Of a stretch of DNA of 64,000 nucleotides, positions 11,220 through 22,045 are shown piece after piece. Both the position numbers and the translations under genes were made by a program. The notes beneath the pieces are model-generated. The model was not told the DNA's origin. It was given only the letters and a program-made list of their open reading frames with translations, and did not search any database. Position 1 is the first letter of the stretch. The number at the start of each line of letters is the position of its first letter. Origin of the DNA: Adineta steineri (taxonomy: Eukaryota; Rotifera; Eurotatoria; Adinetida; Adinetidae); the NCBI GenBank assembly GCA_905250115.1, contig CAJNOI010000056.1:62001-126000 (forward strand), read 5' to 3'.

Positions 11220-11795
11220 TTAATTGAGAATATGACTAATATGCTGAGAATTTTGATTTAACAGGATCATTTAAATGTTATTTTAAACTATTTTAACGTC
11301 GAATTATGCTCAAGAATAAAAGTACTTAGCATATGTACTTTTTACTGATACTTAAGTACAGTTGTACTTTTTACTGATACTAAGTAAAAAATACTTAAGT
11401 AAAAAGTTACTAAGTAAAGTACAAAGTAAATGAACGTAGTACAAAGGACTTATACTTGTACCTGGTGTACTTGTACTCGTCCAATGTCTGCATCATGAAA
11501 CAAAAAAAGAAGTCAATAGCCAGTATAGACCGTTTTTTTTCTGTTCTATTCTTCTACACGTGGCAATATTTCTATGATAAGAAACGAAAGAAAAATAAAT
11601 ATTTGTTTGATTGTTTAACGGATTGTTTTTGATGATATAATTATTTGTGAATTTGAAAATTAAAAAATCTTATATTTACTTATCTGAAGATCATATCGAA
11701 ATATTTTTCTGTTAGTATATCACTTTTTACTTATCGATTTTACATTTTTTCAAATAGTTTTCATTTAGTTTTTTTCTTCAGATTTTTCTTTTAAT

Positions 11796-12845
11796 ATGTC
11801 AAAAACTATTCTTGTTACTGGTGCAAATTCATTTATTGGTGGATGGATTGTAAAATATCTTATTGAAAAAGGATATAATGTTCGTGGAACAGTTCGATCT
11901 CAAGCTAAAGAATTACAAGTTCTCGATGGTATTTCAAAAGATAAACAAAATCAAATCTCATTCGTACATATTCCTGATATAACTACTGATTCATTTGAAG
12001 AAGCTGTTAAAGATGTTCATGGAATTATTCATGTTGCTTCACCATATCATTTTAAAGTAACAGATCCCGAAAAAGATATGATTTTACCAGCAATTAATGG
12101 AACGAAGAGAATATTAGAAGCTGCTCATGAATATAATAAAAAAAATGATAATAAAATCAAACGAATCGTTATAACATCATCATTTGCTTCAGTTTTTGAT
12201 CAAACTAAAGGATTACGACCGGGTTATTCTTATACTGAAGAAGATTGGTGTCCACTTACTTATGAAGAAGGTATTGAAGCAAAAGATGATCCAGTTACAG
12301 TTTATCGTGTTTCAAAAGTCTGTGCTGAACGTGCTGCATGGGATTTTATTAAAAATGAAAAACCTTCATTTACAATTGCAACTATATGTGAACCAATGGT
12401 TTTTGGTCCATCTGTTACTGATTTTAAATCAATTGATGATATACATACATCAAATTCTTCAATATGGTCATTAGTTACGAGTGGAAAAGATGGAAAGATT
12501 CCCGAAACACGTGTACCAAAACAAATTGATGTTCGAGATGTTGCTTATGCACATATTGCAGCTTTAGAACGAATAACAAATACAAATCAACGTTATCTTA
12601 TATCAGCACCCTCACGTTGGAGTCAACAACAAATACTTGATATTGTTAATGAAAGTACGACTATTCCAACAAATATCAAAAATACAACACCAATTGGGAT
12701 TAAAGGTCAACAATTACCAGAACATTTTAATATTGATAGTTCAAAAGCAGAAAATGAATTAGGTGTTACATATATTCCTTTCAAAAAAACTATTGAAGAT
12801 TTAATTATACAATTTTCCAAATTACAACATTTACAAAAACATTAA
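11796..12845 (+). CDS. NAD(P)H-dependent extended SDR reductase (Gre2/dihydroflavonol-reductase-like)
   Basis: Intronless 349-residue protein. The N-terminal nucleotide-binding motif TGANSFIG (8-15) is that of extended SDRs; GIIHVASPYHF and VITSSFASVF follow at the usual places, and the catalytic pair YRVSK gives Tyr170 and Lys174. DVRDVAYAHIAALE and the C-terminal AENELGVTYIPFKKTIED match the Gre2-type ketone/aldehyde reductase group of yeasts and fungi (methylglyoxal and other carbonyl reduction). Cytosolic, no signal peptide. A pyrimidine-rich acceptor TTCTTCAG ends at 11781, 14 nt before the ATG. AATAAA at 12937-12942. Substrate is unknown; a fungal origin by transfer is plausible because the gene is intronless and the closest type is fungal, but not shown. 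Confidence 0.85.
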   Translation: MSKTILVTGANSFIGGWIVKYLIEKGYNVRGTVRSQAKELQVLDGISKDKQNQISFVHIPDITTDSFEEAVKDVHGIIHVASPYHFKVTDPEKDMILPAINGTKRILEAAHEYNKKNDNKIKRIVITSSFASVFDQTKGLRPGYSYTEEDWCPLTYEEGIEAKDDPVTVYRVSKVCAERAAWDFIKNEKPSFTIATICEPMVFGPSVTDFKSIDDIHTSNSSIWSLVTSGKDGKIPETRVPKQIDVRDVAYAHIAALERITNTNQRYLISAPSRWSQQQILDIVNESTTIPTNIKNTTPIGIKGQQLPEHFNIDSSKAENELGVTYIPFKKTIEDLIIQFSKLQHLQKH

Positions 12846-13755
12846 CTAAATTTATTTTTTATTATCTACTAACAAAAACTCATCTCATTTTCAATTATTC
12901 ACATTTCTAATAGTAACAACGAACATATTCTCATCAAATAAAACCTCTTATTCAAATATAAACAAGGTTAAAATATTATCAGCTCTTTACGTACCTAGAG
13001 GCAGTTAATCAACGATTTTTAACGTGCTCATACTTTCGGTATATAAGTGTATTAGGATTATTTTTATTTATTTAATCAATTGGCTATTTCAATAGTAGTT
13101 CAAGCGAATATTTTCGCGAAAAAAATCTAACAAGTTTCTTCACTTTTCTCTCAATTATTTCTCATGACTGATATGTTGATTAAATGACGGAACCAAAATA
13201 TTGTCCATAAGAAAAAAAATAAAAGATCTATTTTCATATAGAAGTTCTTCTAAACTGCCTTTTACTTAATTTACTCGAAGGAAGTTTTCTAATGTGTTGA
13301 AGACTTTAATATATAACAATTAATATCATTTACAAGTATCAAAGATAAAAAGCAAATTATCTAAAATTGACTCTATTCTCTATATTAGGAAAAATTTTAA
13401 AATTAAAACTTTTCAAATATTATCATATCACCAGTTATCCGACCGGGTTGGAGGACTCTAGATTTTAATTTAAACATATCTCATCAACGAAGATTAAAAC
13501 GTTTTTTTTATTAAAGTCTGAGATATACGTCATAATGATATGAAGGGATCTTAGTAGCCTTACGATAAATACTTTGAGTTTTGTGCTAAACAAGTTCAGT
13601 CATAACAGAGTTTAAATTGACGAGCAATCTTATCTAGATTCTGATGAATAGCATATCTATTCACTATTTCAATTCTATTAAATTAATCAATGTATTTTAT
13701 AATAATTGAAAAAAGAAATTAGAAAAAGAATTTATTAGAAGATAAAATGAAATAA
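12846..13755. other. Intergenic, convergent 3' ends
   Basis: AT-rich, with the reductase poly(A) signal at 12937-12942. No coding exon or repeat recognised. Confidence 0.5.
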
Positions 13756-15549
13756 TTAGGCTGTTGGAGCAATTTGTATGATTCCTAAAAGATTTTTTTC
13801 TTTCTTAGAAATATAATATTGAGTTGGTTCGATAAGAATAATATTTGTATTGATTGGATCAACTTTCCATTGAATATATTCATTAACAGTAATATTATAA
13901 GTTGATTTCGGATAAACTAATGATGGAACATAAATTTCTGTTGCTTTTTTAATTGATGTATCAAGATAATAAGTTAAAGAAAATAATCTTGAATTAACAT
14001 CAAAATTCATCATATTTGGTTGACCAGCAATAGCACGTGCATATGGTCGAGTTATTAATTTTAGATTTTTCATATTATTATAAACATTTCCCCAATAAGC
14101 CCATGATTGAAAATATTGATCAGTATTTTTCATAGCCCAATTGAGTTGTTCATCACATGTTGGTGAATCATCACATCCACCAAATTCAGTTAAAAATGAT
14201 GAACCACCTAATTGTTTAACATCAATCTAAAGTATAAATAGTGAAAGTTTTATTTTTTTCTTAAGAATTTTAATCAAACCAAAGTTGAATCAAATAAAGC
14301 GGGGCCTTCAATATCATCACATAAAACTCGATCAAATCCTGGAATTGTCTCATTACCTGGAACAGGTTTGATTTGTAAAATAGTACAATAATAATGATAA
14401 GAGAAAACACTACGATTTCGATAATCATTACCACCTGGAACATGAGAAAATCCACTACCCATATATTTTCCATTAAGTCGAACTAAAATATCGAACAAAA
14501 TCTTATATTTATTTATTTCTTCTTCTTATTATTATTATTATTATTTCAAACCTCCCCAAGTGACAGGTTCATAAAAAATTAATGTTTTATTATCAACTGA
14601 TCGAATTGATTTAGAAATTTTATCATAAAGTGGTTGAAGATTTGTTGAACCAGCTACACCAGGTAAAAGTAAAAATGGATTAGTTAAATAATTTCCAGCC
14701 CATGGTTCGTTAATTAATTCATATCTATTATTGATATATTAAATAAACTTCATATATAGAAATTATTTTACCCTAATAAATTTGAATATGAATTGAAATT
14801 AGTTGCTACTAAACGCCAAAAATTACTCATAGATTCAACTGCACCACCAGCATTATCATATAAACTTTGAAAACCATGCGAACATGCTTCTGTTAGATAA
14901 CTATATAGATTTGATTTTACTTTTAAAAAATCAATTATTTTAAACTTACCCAAGAAACCAATCACTTCCAACTTTTTTAAATGGCCAAGGATCTAAAAAT
15001 AAAATGTAAGATTTATTGTTAATTAAATTTTAATAGATAAAAAATGTTACATGGATGAGCAGGTGCTGGAAATTTATCATATAACCATGATGGTATCCCA
15101 TCATAACTACCTGTTCGACTACTTAACACATCTTGATGCATATCAAATAACACAAAAATTTCATTTGATTCAAGTAATTTTACTATATCTTTCATTATAT
15201 TTAAATAAGTATAATTATATTGTTGGGGATTTGGTTCAACACCTTCCCACATCATCCTACAATTTAATATCAAAATAAAAATAAAAATAAAATCTCTTCT
15301 ATAATACCCAAGTCGAACAAAATTCAAACCCCATGATGATAAATTTGCAACAAAAATAGGATCAAGTAATTCGAGTGGATACCATGGAAAACCTTTATTA
15401 ACAAAATTAGTTCCATGATAAATACGAATTCGATCTGATTCATCTTTTATATACATTCCATCAGTGTAAACATCAGCCGAACCATAACATAATGTTAAGA
15501 AATTAATTAAAGTATAAGAAATAAGAAATAAAACTTGATAAGACTTCAT
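13756..15549 (-). CDS. Secreted endoglycoceramidase-like glycoside hydrolase (GH5), seven exons
   Basis: Predicted to release the oligosaccharide from ceramide in glycosphingolipids. Exons, all with GT-AG introns of 47-69 bp and consistent phases: 15549-15308, 15256-15051, 14992-14950, 14900-14772, 14724-14552, 14482-14280, 14226-13756; total 488 residues, the normal size. A signal peptide covers about residues 1-23. Family motifs in order: GTNFVNKG near the N-terminus, NFVRLGMMWEGVEP across exon 1/2, YELINEPWAGN with acid/base Glu213, SYHYYC, and FLTEFGGCDD with nucleophile Glu346. Spacing of the two glutamates matches characterised endoglycoceramidases. The C-terminal 120 residues form the beta-sandwich usual for the group. 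A TTTTAG acceptor at 15558-15557 sits 7 nt before the ATG. Beta-glucosylceramidases of the same clan are the main alternative. Confidence 0.85.
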
Positions 15550-16021
15550 TTTAAAACTAAAATATGAAAATTGTGTATATGCGTATATAAAAAGAAATCT
15601 ATCTAGAGGTTTGTTGACAATGATAAACTAAGGTTATATTCGACTGTTTATCTTTGCCTTTATCATATCATATATTTAGTTTTTAAAGTAAACCAATGAC
15701 TTTGGAGAATATCGGTCAAATAAAATAATTATTATTTATTAAGTAAAATATCACGTGTTACAATTCGACGTAGTTCACCTCGTTACTTTCATATACTAAA
15801 TGTGTCAACTTGTCATATGAGTTAACATTTGACTTTTTTTTTTAATGAACATTTTAGAATAAAATTTGTGATGATTAAACTATAGAATCGAACAATAAAT
15901 CAGTGTTAAAAGATCTTGATGAATTATTCAAATTTTATTAAAAATAAAATTTCTTTCTTGTACAACAAATATATTTGTAAAAATGTTTGATGAAAATTGC
16001 AATAGTCTATATGTAATCTAT
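15550..16021. other. Intergenic
   Basis: Short AT-rich gap between two minus-strand genes, containing the leader region of the endoglycoceramidase gene and the 3' end of the TIR-lectin gene. Nothing else recognised. Confidence 0.5.
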
Positions 16022-17334
16022 TTATATTTGTGTTATATTCCAATATTGTCCACTATAACAACCACTTTTAGCAAGTGTAACTTTATTATTATTTTGTCCA
16101 TCATTAATAATATCAAGAGATTTTTCATATCCTTGTTGTTTGCAAGTAAAACGATAATAATTATTTTTTAATAAAGTTATTTTCCAATATTGTCCAGCAT
16201 TATCATTACTTGTTTTATCAAGTATAATTTCATTATTAAGAATTGAAAGAGATTTTTCATTACCTTGCCATTGTGTTGTTAATCTATAATAATCATCTTG
16301 AATTAATTTTATTTTCCAATGTTGACCACTATAATTTCCAGTTTGAGCAAGTTGAACTTTATTATTATTTTTACCATCATTCAGAATATCAAGAGATTTA
16401 TTATCTCCTTGCCATTGAGTTGTTAAACGATAATAACTATTTTCATCAAAATGAATTTTTGTACCTAAAAGAATTAATAATAAATATTATCATTTATTAA
16501 AACTAATCATTTAAATTTAAATATATTTTCTTAATTATTTAACAAATGTTATTCAAGGAAAAGGATTGAATTTAAAAATCAAATTTTTCAAATGATAATT
16601 TTGTTTTTCTTACTTTCAATTTCGTCATTATTTGCAACACTATTATTAGTTTCTTCATGATGTTTTTCTTCTTCTTCATTCCAGTTTAAAGCTAAAAAAT
16701 ACAAAATATTATCAATAGAATCCTATTTCACTTCTACTAATCGAAATTATGTTTATCTCTCATTAGAAATAAGAAATTCTAATTAGTATTTAATATTGAT
16801 TCTATTAATTTTTCAAGAAAAAAAATAAAGCGATTGTTAACATACGTTGAATGGAACTAAATTGTTTCCCTGCAACCATTTGAATTTCTGCAACTAATTC
16901 CTTAATTCTTAAATCACTGTTTGTTGAATAATCAGTAAATTTAATATATTTAAGACCAGTTACAGAAAATCCTAACCATCCACTTGGTTTCCAATCTTGA
17001 ATTAAACGTATTGGTATAATTGGTACACGTCGTTCTTTAGCATATGTTAATTCATCTTTACATGCAACACTATCTTGATATTGTGGTGTAAGAAAACAAC
17101 ATAATACAACTGCATTTTCTACACCTTCTGCCATACTTAAAAGAAAAAGAATAGCAAAAGTATTTATTATTTCAAATATAATTTTGTTTACCTTGTACTT
17201 AAATGTCCTTTCATTCCACCTTGAGTATCCATCCATAATGGAATTTTATGTTCAGAAAGATGTTTATAAACATCTGTAACAAGTTTTTGACTATCCCATT
17301 GATATGATAACATAACATGTTTTTCACCGGACAT
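16022..17334 (-). CDS. TIR domain plus beta-trefoil (ricin-B-type) lectin protein
   Basis: Four exons: 17334-17192, 17135-16846, 16691-16614, 16464-16022; phases agree and give 317 residues. Residues 4-145 are a TIR domain: KHVMLSYQWDSQ (beta-A and box 1), DVYKHLSEHKIPLWMD, MAEGVENAVVLCCFLTPQY (box 2 region), and CKDELTYAKERRVPIIPI. Glu76 in CKDE aligns with the catalytic glutamate of NAD-cleaving TIR domains such as SARM1. A short acidic linker is encoded by exon 3. Exon 4 encodes three internal repeats of about 47 residues, each ending in the QxW lectin motif (QHW, QYW, QYW), a carbohydrate-binding beta-trefoil. There is no signal peptide, so it should be cytosolic. TTTTTTTCTAG ends at 17342, 7 nt before the ATG. 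It could be an innate sensor coupling glycan binding to NAD cleavage or signalling; that role is inference. Confidence 0.8.
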
Positions 17335-20246
17335 TTCTATTCTAGAAAAAAACAACAAAAGAAAATCCTTTCAACTGATTATATAGATGACTGAATTGAA
17401 ATATGAGAAGATTTTGTATTTTTCATTTATTCAGAGAGAGACACTCGTCTCGAGTCTTATACTGAATTGTATTCATAATATTCTATATCAACTGGTGAAA
17501 ATCATCTATATCTCTAACTATTTCTATTTTTACCTTATTTTTTATAGTATTATTTAATTATCAATTTCAGAGAGCGTTTTAAGAAAAAGCAAAATTGGAA
17601 GAGATTTTTTAAATTTCGACTGACTGTAATCAATATTAGAACAATATTTGTCTAGTCGAAATAGATATTTATCACTGTTTTCTATCCTATTAACCAAAAA
17701 TATTTCTCCTTTCTCTTTTCAATGTCATTAGTTGAAATCTGATCGATTTTTATTGGAATTTAAAATGAAAGTATAATTGTAATCTTTTCTGAGAAGTTGT
17801 TCTATGCTAAAAAAAGATCAAGTTATTTACATGAATATTCGAATATCGAGTCTTTTGATAATAAAATTATTTTCTCTAAGTTTAACGTCAATTATAAATT
17901 TGTCAATGGAGACACAGAGCATACATTCGAACTTTCTTATAGTTGATGATATCAGAATGGGAATGATGTCGCTAATCAACATTCAATGAGAATTGAATGT
18001 ACACGTAGTTTTAAGATCTATATCTTATATTACGAATAAAGTTGAAGAGGAGAAGAGGAAGGAAAATACTTTTGAGTAGTAGTGTATTTGCTGAATACTG
18101 TAAAAAATAGAAACTGTGAAAGGATTTTTTCATGTCTACTCAAAGAAAATAAAAATTCCAATGAAAAACAACGTTTTGCAAAATGTAATAAAAAAGTCGG
18201 CAGCTCATTCTCTCTACTTTTTCTTTTCTTTCCTTTTTGTCTGCAAAAAACGCTACTACATATTAACGTTTTTTCTCTCTTAAAAAAATTTTTTCATAAA
18301 AGAACACACTGATGACGACACAAAAAAAATGACTGAATAACCTTTTCAATGCGAATGTAACCAATTATTTGAAATTGCATCTAGAAATAAAACAACGTAA
18401 AGAAAAAGAATAATTTATGAAAACATCAGTTCAAATCTCCATCGACGAGAAGGATTCAAGAGTTTTTTTTTATGAAAAAAATATTCTCACAGTCAAGAGG
18501 TATAGTTAAAAAAGAAATTATCGATTAACAATATCTACACTAAAAATTCATTATTCATTCGAAGATAGAATTGAAAAGATATGTTTCCAAACCGTTCGAA
18601 AAACTGATAAAAGATTTACAAGGATGAAAAAAATACAAGGTTTTTATTTCAATTTCATTGTCACTCACATATACCTCCAGTCTGCAAATAAACTGATCAA
18701 TTCAGAAAGATAATATCGATAGGATACTTTTCATCATAGATACCTCAAATGTTAATACGATAAATTTTTAAAAAGAATCAAGAAAAAACATCTCTTGAAG
18801 TATCATTAAGTGACTGCCAGGCGATTGCTCTACCATATTAAATGGCTTCAGAGTGATGACTATCTTCATCATTACATTAACGTTCATATCTTATTTCATA
18901 TACTACTTCGCTTTCTACACGCAATAAATATTGTTCATTTGAGTTTTTGAAAAATATATTACTGACAAAAATTTTAAATTATCTTTTTACCGTTAAACTT
19001 AAATATTGATTACCAGTGCATCTACTAGAAAATTTAAAACAAGATCCCTTCAGTTATTACATTTTTTATAGAAACTCGTTGAAAAAAAAGAAGAAAAACA
19101 ATATATATCACACAGTAAATATGAGACTCAGTCGATAATGATGACTGAATTTTTCCACGTCGTCACTAATTTGTGCATGCAATTAAAATGTGAAGATTAT
19201 TTCTCGAAATAAATCATTTTCTAATATGTATCATTACCTACATAATCAAAAGAATTATTTCGATATTCTGATTTTGAGAGGAAATATAATATGAGTAGGT
19301 TTTTATGTGATGTAATTAATAATTTTTAATCTAAAATGAATACTAAATTGACGAGTGTGATTCATTTGTTTAAATAAAATTATTTCTATCTGAGTCATTA
19401 TTTTATGAAATTTATAATATTTATTTAATAAACAAAGTATATGGAAAACCTAAGGAATATGAATATAGATATATAACTAATAATAATATACATTTGACCA
19501 CGTTTCTAACTCTATATTCAAGACTTTTATTATAAATTGTGACGTTTGAAACTCAACAAATTTGAATCTGTAAAAAAACAAATCGATATGACTTTTGTGA
19601 AACTCGAAAAATCCTTTTTGTAATTTGTATTTAATCTTAAAATTTAAACTTCTTACAATAGATGAAAACATATCTTTGCAAGTTGATCAAACCTGTCCAT
19701 ATTTATCTTCAATATTTTCTTAAATAAAATCTTAGAAATTATTTCAATTGATTCTGTATCTAATTTTACTGGAAAAAAAATCGAAAATAGATTTCTCTTC
19801 AATTCAAATAGGAATTACATCAATATTTGTATAATAAGTAATTTTAGTTAAAGGGTAGGCGAAGATTTATAAGCTATGAGTCTTCGCCTACTTTCTGGTT
19901 ACGCTACTTGAAATAGTAAATGATAATATTACATAAACATAAAAAAGAAAAGTTTGACGTCATAGTAAATTTTGTTATTATCATCAATCTCCAGTCAATC
20001 GAAACGCATGCTGATCAAATATAAAAGCATGTTTATAGAAAAGAAAATAAGATATTTATTCGAAAACAAGAATGATTTATATTGAAAATGTAACTGTAAT
20101 AAAATGAAGTGAATTTCTATATTTTGATATTTTATGTTTTTATTTTATTGAAAACATTTTAACAATTATTTTATTTCTTTTTTTTAATAGTTTTTAATTT
20201 ATATACATCAATAATTCTATTATCTGATATCGATATAATTATCTAA
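17335..20246. other. Long non-coding stretch
   Basis: Nearly 3 kb with no coding exon I can support. It contains one distinct hairpin (19855-19891, listed separately) and otherwise AT-rich sequence. The short frames in it have no domain and no codon pattern like the neighbours. Confidence 0.5.
19855..19891. repeat. Perfect 11-bp hairpin in non-coding DNA
   Basis: GTAGGCGAAGA (19855-19865) and TCTTCGCCTAC (19881-19891) are exact inverted copies around a 15-nt loop. It stands out from the AT-rich surroundings. No T run follows as for a Pol III terminator and no histone-type stem-loop consensus is present. Function unknown. Confidence 0.6.
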
Positions 20247-21595
20247 ATGCATGCAACTTCATTGCATCATCATACTCATGGTAAGTCAATTTTACTCTAT
20301 AAAAGATCTTATTTTATAGATAAAAACAAAATATTTCTAAATACTATGTTAGATTGAATAATAAATTTATCTTGATTTCGAAGAGAGTGAGAGTATAATT
20401 ATTGTATACAGTCGCTGAAAACTCGAGATAATAACATTTGAGAAATAAGCGAAAAAAAAAATCTAAAATTTCTTTGAATGTGTAATTATAGGATCAAATA
20501 GTAATGTTTATTATCATATCGATGAATATATTCGTCGAGAAATGAAAAAACAAAAGATTCCAGGTCTTTCAATAGGTATAATACGAAATAATGAACTTAT
20601 CTATGGACAAGGTTATGGTTATTCAAATATTGAACATGGATCATCTGTTAAACTTGAAACAATGTTTCAATCAGGTTCAATGGGTAAACAATTTATAGCA
20701 ATGGCTATTATGATTTTAGTTGAAAGAGAAGAAATTGATTTAGATACAAAAATTAAAGAATATATTGATGATGTACCTAAAACATGGAAAAAAATAACTG
20801 TTCGACATCTTTTAACACATACTGCTGGTACATCTGATTATCCTGATGATTTTGATTATCGAAAAGATATTGATGAAGATCATATGTGGAAATTAATTAA
20901 GAAGATTCCACTTGATTTTAAAGCTGGTAATCAATATTCATATAGTAATCTTGGATATATAACATTAGGAATATTAATTCGTCAAGTAACTGGACAATTT
21001 TATGGAGATTTTCTTGAAAAGAATATTTTTAAACCTCTCGGAATGCAAACAGCAAGAATTATTAGTGAAAGTGATATTGTTTTAAATCGTGCGTCAGGTT
21101 ATGAACTTATTGATAAGAAAATTAAAAATCAACAATGGGTTTCACCAAGTCTCAATAGTTTTGCTGATGGTGCTCTTTATCTTAATATTTATGATATGGT
21201 TAAATATGAAACTGGACTTAATACGAATTTAATATTAAAAAAAACAAGAAAGTTTTCGTCAAATGTGGACTCCTGTTAAATTAAATGATAGTTCAACTTA
21301 TTCATATGGTTTTGGGTGGAATTTAGATAAGACTGTTACTGGGATGCAAGTTGTTAAACATGGGGGAACATGGCAAGGATTTGAATCATATATTATTAGA
21401 GTTATCAATCTTAAACTAACAATCATTATTTTTGCAAATCTTGATGAGGCTGATGTAGAAGAAATTGCTTCACATGTATTACAAATGTATGATCCACAAC
21501 TCGCTCTTGATCCCAATCAAGACGAAGAAGAAGATGATGATGAAGAAGATGATGATGATGAAGAAGACGAAGATGAGGATGAAGAAGATGAATAA
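20247..21595 (+). CDS. Beta-lactamase/transpeptidase-fold serine hydrolase (one frameshift)
   Basis: Class C beta-lactamase-type serine hydrolase (LACTB/esterase/DD-peptidase group). Exon 1 20247-20280, intron 20281-20491 (GTAAGT...TATAG), exon 2 20492-21595. Motifs: SMGK (SxxK; serine about residue 74), LLTHTAGTSDY, YSN (the YxN motif) and HGG in place of KTG/HTG, so all three active-site elements are present. At the A8 run 21237-21244 the frame breaks: removing one A joins the first part to the last 110 residues, which hold the HGG motif, for about 378 residues. The last 25 residues are almost only Asp/Glu, encoded by a GAA/GAT repeat. No signal peptide seen. Function could be peptide or ester hydrolysis. 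A bacterial origin is likely for the family; the break may be sequence error or decay. Exon 1 is less certain than exon 2. Confidence 0.75.
21521..21592 (+). repeat. GAA/GAT trinucleotide repeat coding an acidic tail
   Basis: Imperfect GAW triplets encode a run of Asp and Glu at the C-terminus of the serine hydrolase. Low-complexity expansion of this kind is absent from enzymes of the family and is likely an added tail. Confidence 0.7.
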
Positions 21596-22045
21596 GATGA
21601 AGCCAAATAGATATTCATATAAATAATCATAAAAACCATCGATATAACATATATTCATTAACTTTTTCAGAGTCATGTGTCTTAGTTATTATAATAAAAT
21701 CGTACTTGTATTTACTTTATTTACGTTTCTAATATGTAGATATACGTATGTTCATAATAAATTGGAAAAGTTATCATTATTTATTTTAATCTTGCTCAGC
21801 GTTTTAATCAGGGAAAGTTAGGGTCCTGGCTTAAATAAATCGAAGAAAGTTTGAAAACAGGGATATGAGGATTATAATATTTTCACATCCATCCGTAAGA
21901 ACTTGAGTTGATCATGAACGATAGAATACATGAACACAGACTTTCTAGAACATAAACTCTTTAGCATCGATAATTTATTCAATAAAAAACAAAAGAATGA
22001 ATTGACATAAAACTATTTAAGATAGTAGATAAAATGTTCATAATA
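21596..22045. other. Intergenic, convergent 3' ends
   Basis: AT-rich gap between the serine hydrolase and the 3' end of the MACPF gene. Nothing recognised. Confidence 0.5.

Larger units (their letters stand above)
10255..11490. mobile_element. Non-autonomous hAT-family DNA transposon, 1236 bp
   Basis: The left end starts CAGAGATGGGATAC and the right end, read inward, CAGACATTGGACGAG: imperfect terminal inverted repeats of the hAT CAGRG-TGGG type. Both ends are rich in repeated GTACTT/AAGTAC subterminal motifs (10270-10430 and 11320-11475), a known hAT feature. The element is bounded by a perfect 8-bp duplication, CATCATGA, at 10247-10254 and 11491-11498, the target-site length expected for hAT. 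Inside is only a broken piece of transposase on the minus strand and a smaller nested element, so it cannot move on its own enzyme. The intact duplication suggests a fairly recent insertion. Confidence 0.88.

Noticed and set aside
14274..14498. Separate small proteins at 14270-14498.
   Set aside because: They are exon 6 of the endoglycoceramidase gene read through its introns.
18796..18866. tRNA-like stretch on the minus strand (TGGTAGAGCAATCGCC, about 70 nt, followed by T6, acceptor-like ends 6 of 7 paired).
   Set aside because: No proper D, anticodon or T stem forms and the B box is degenerate. At best a tRNA fossil.
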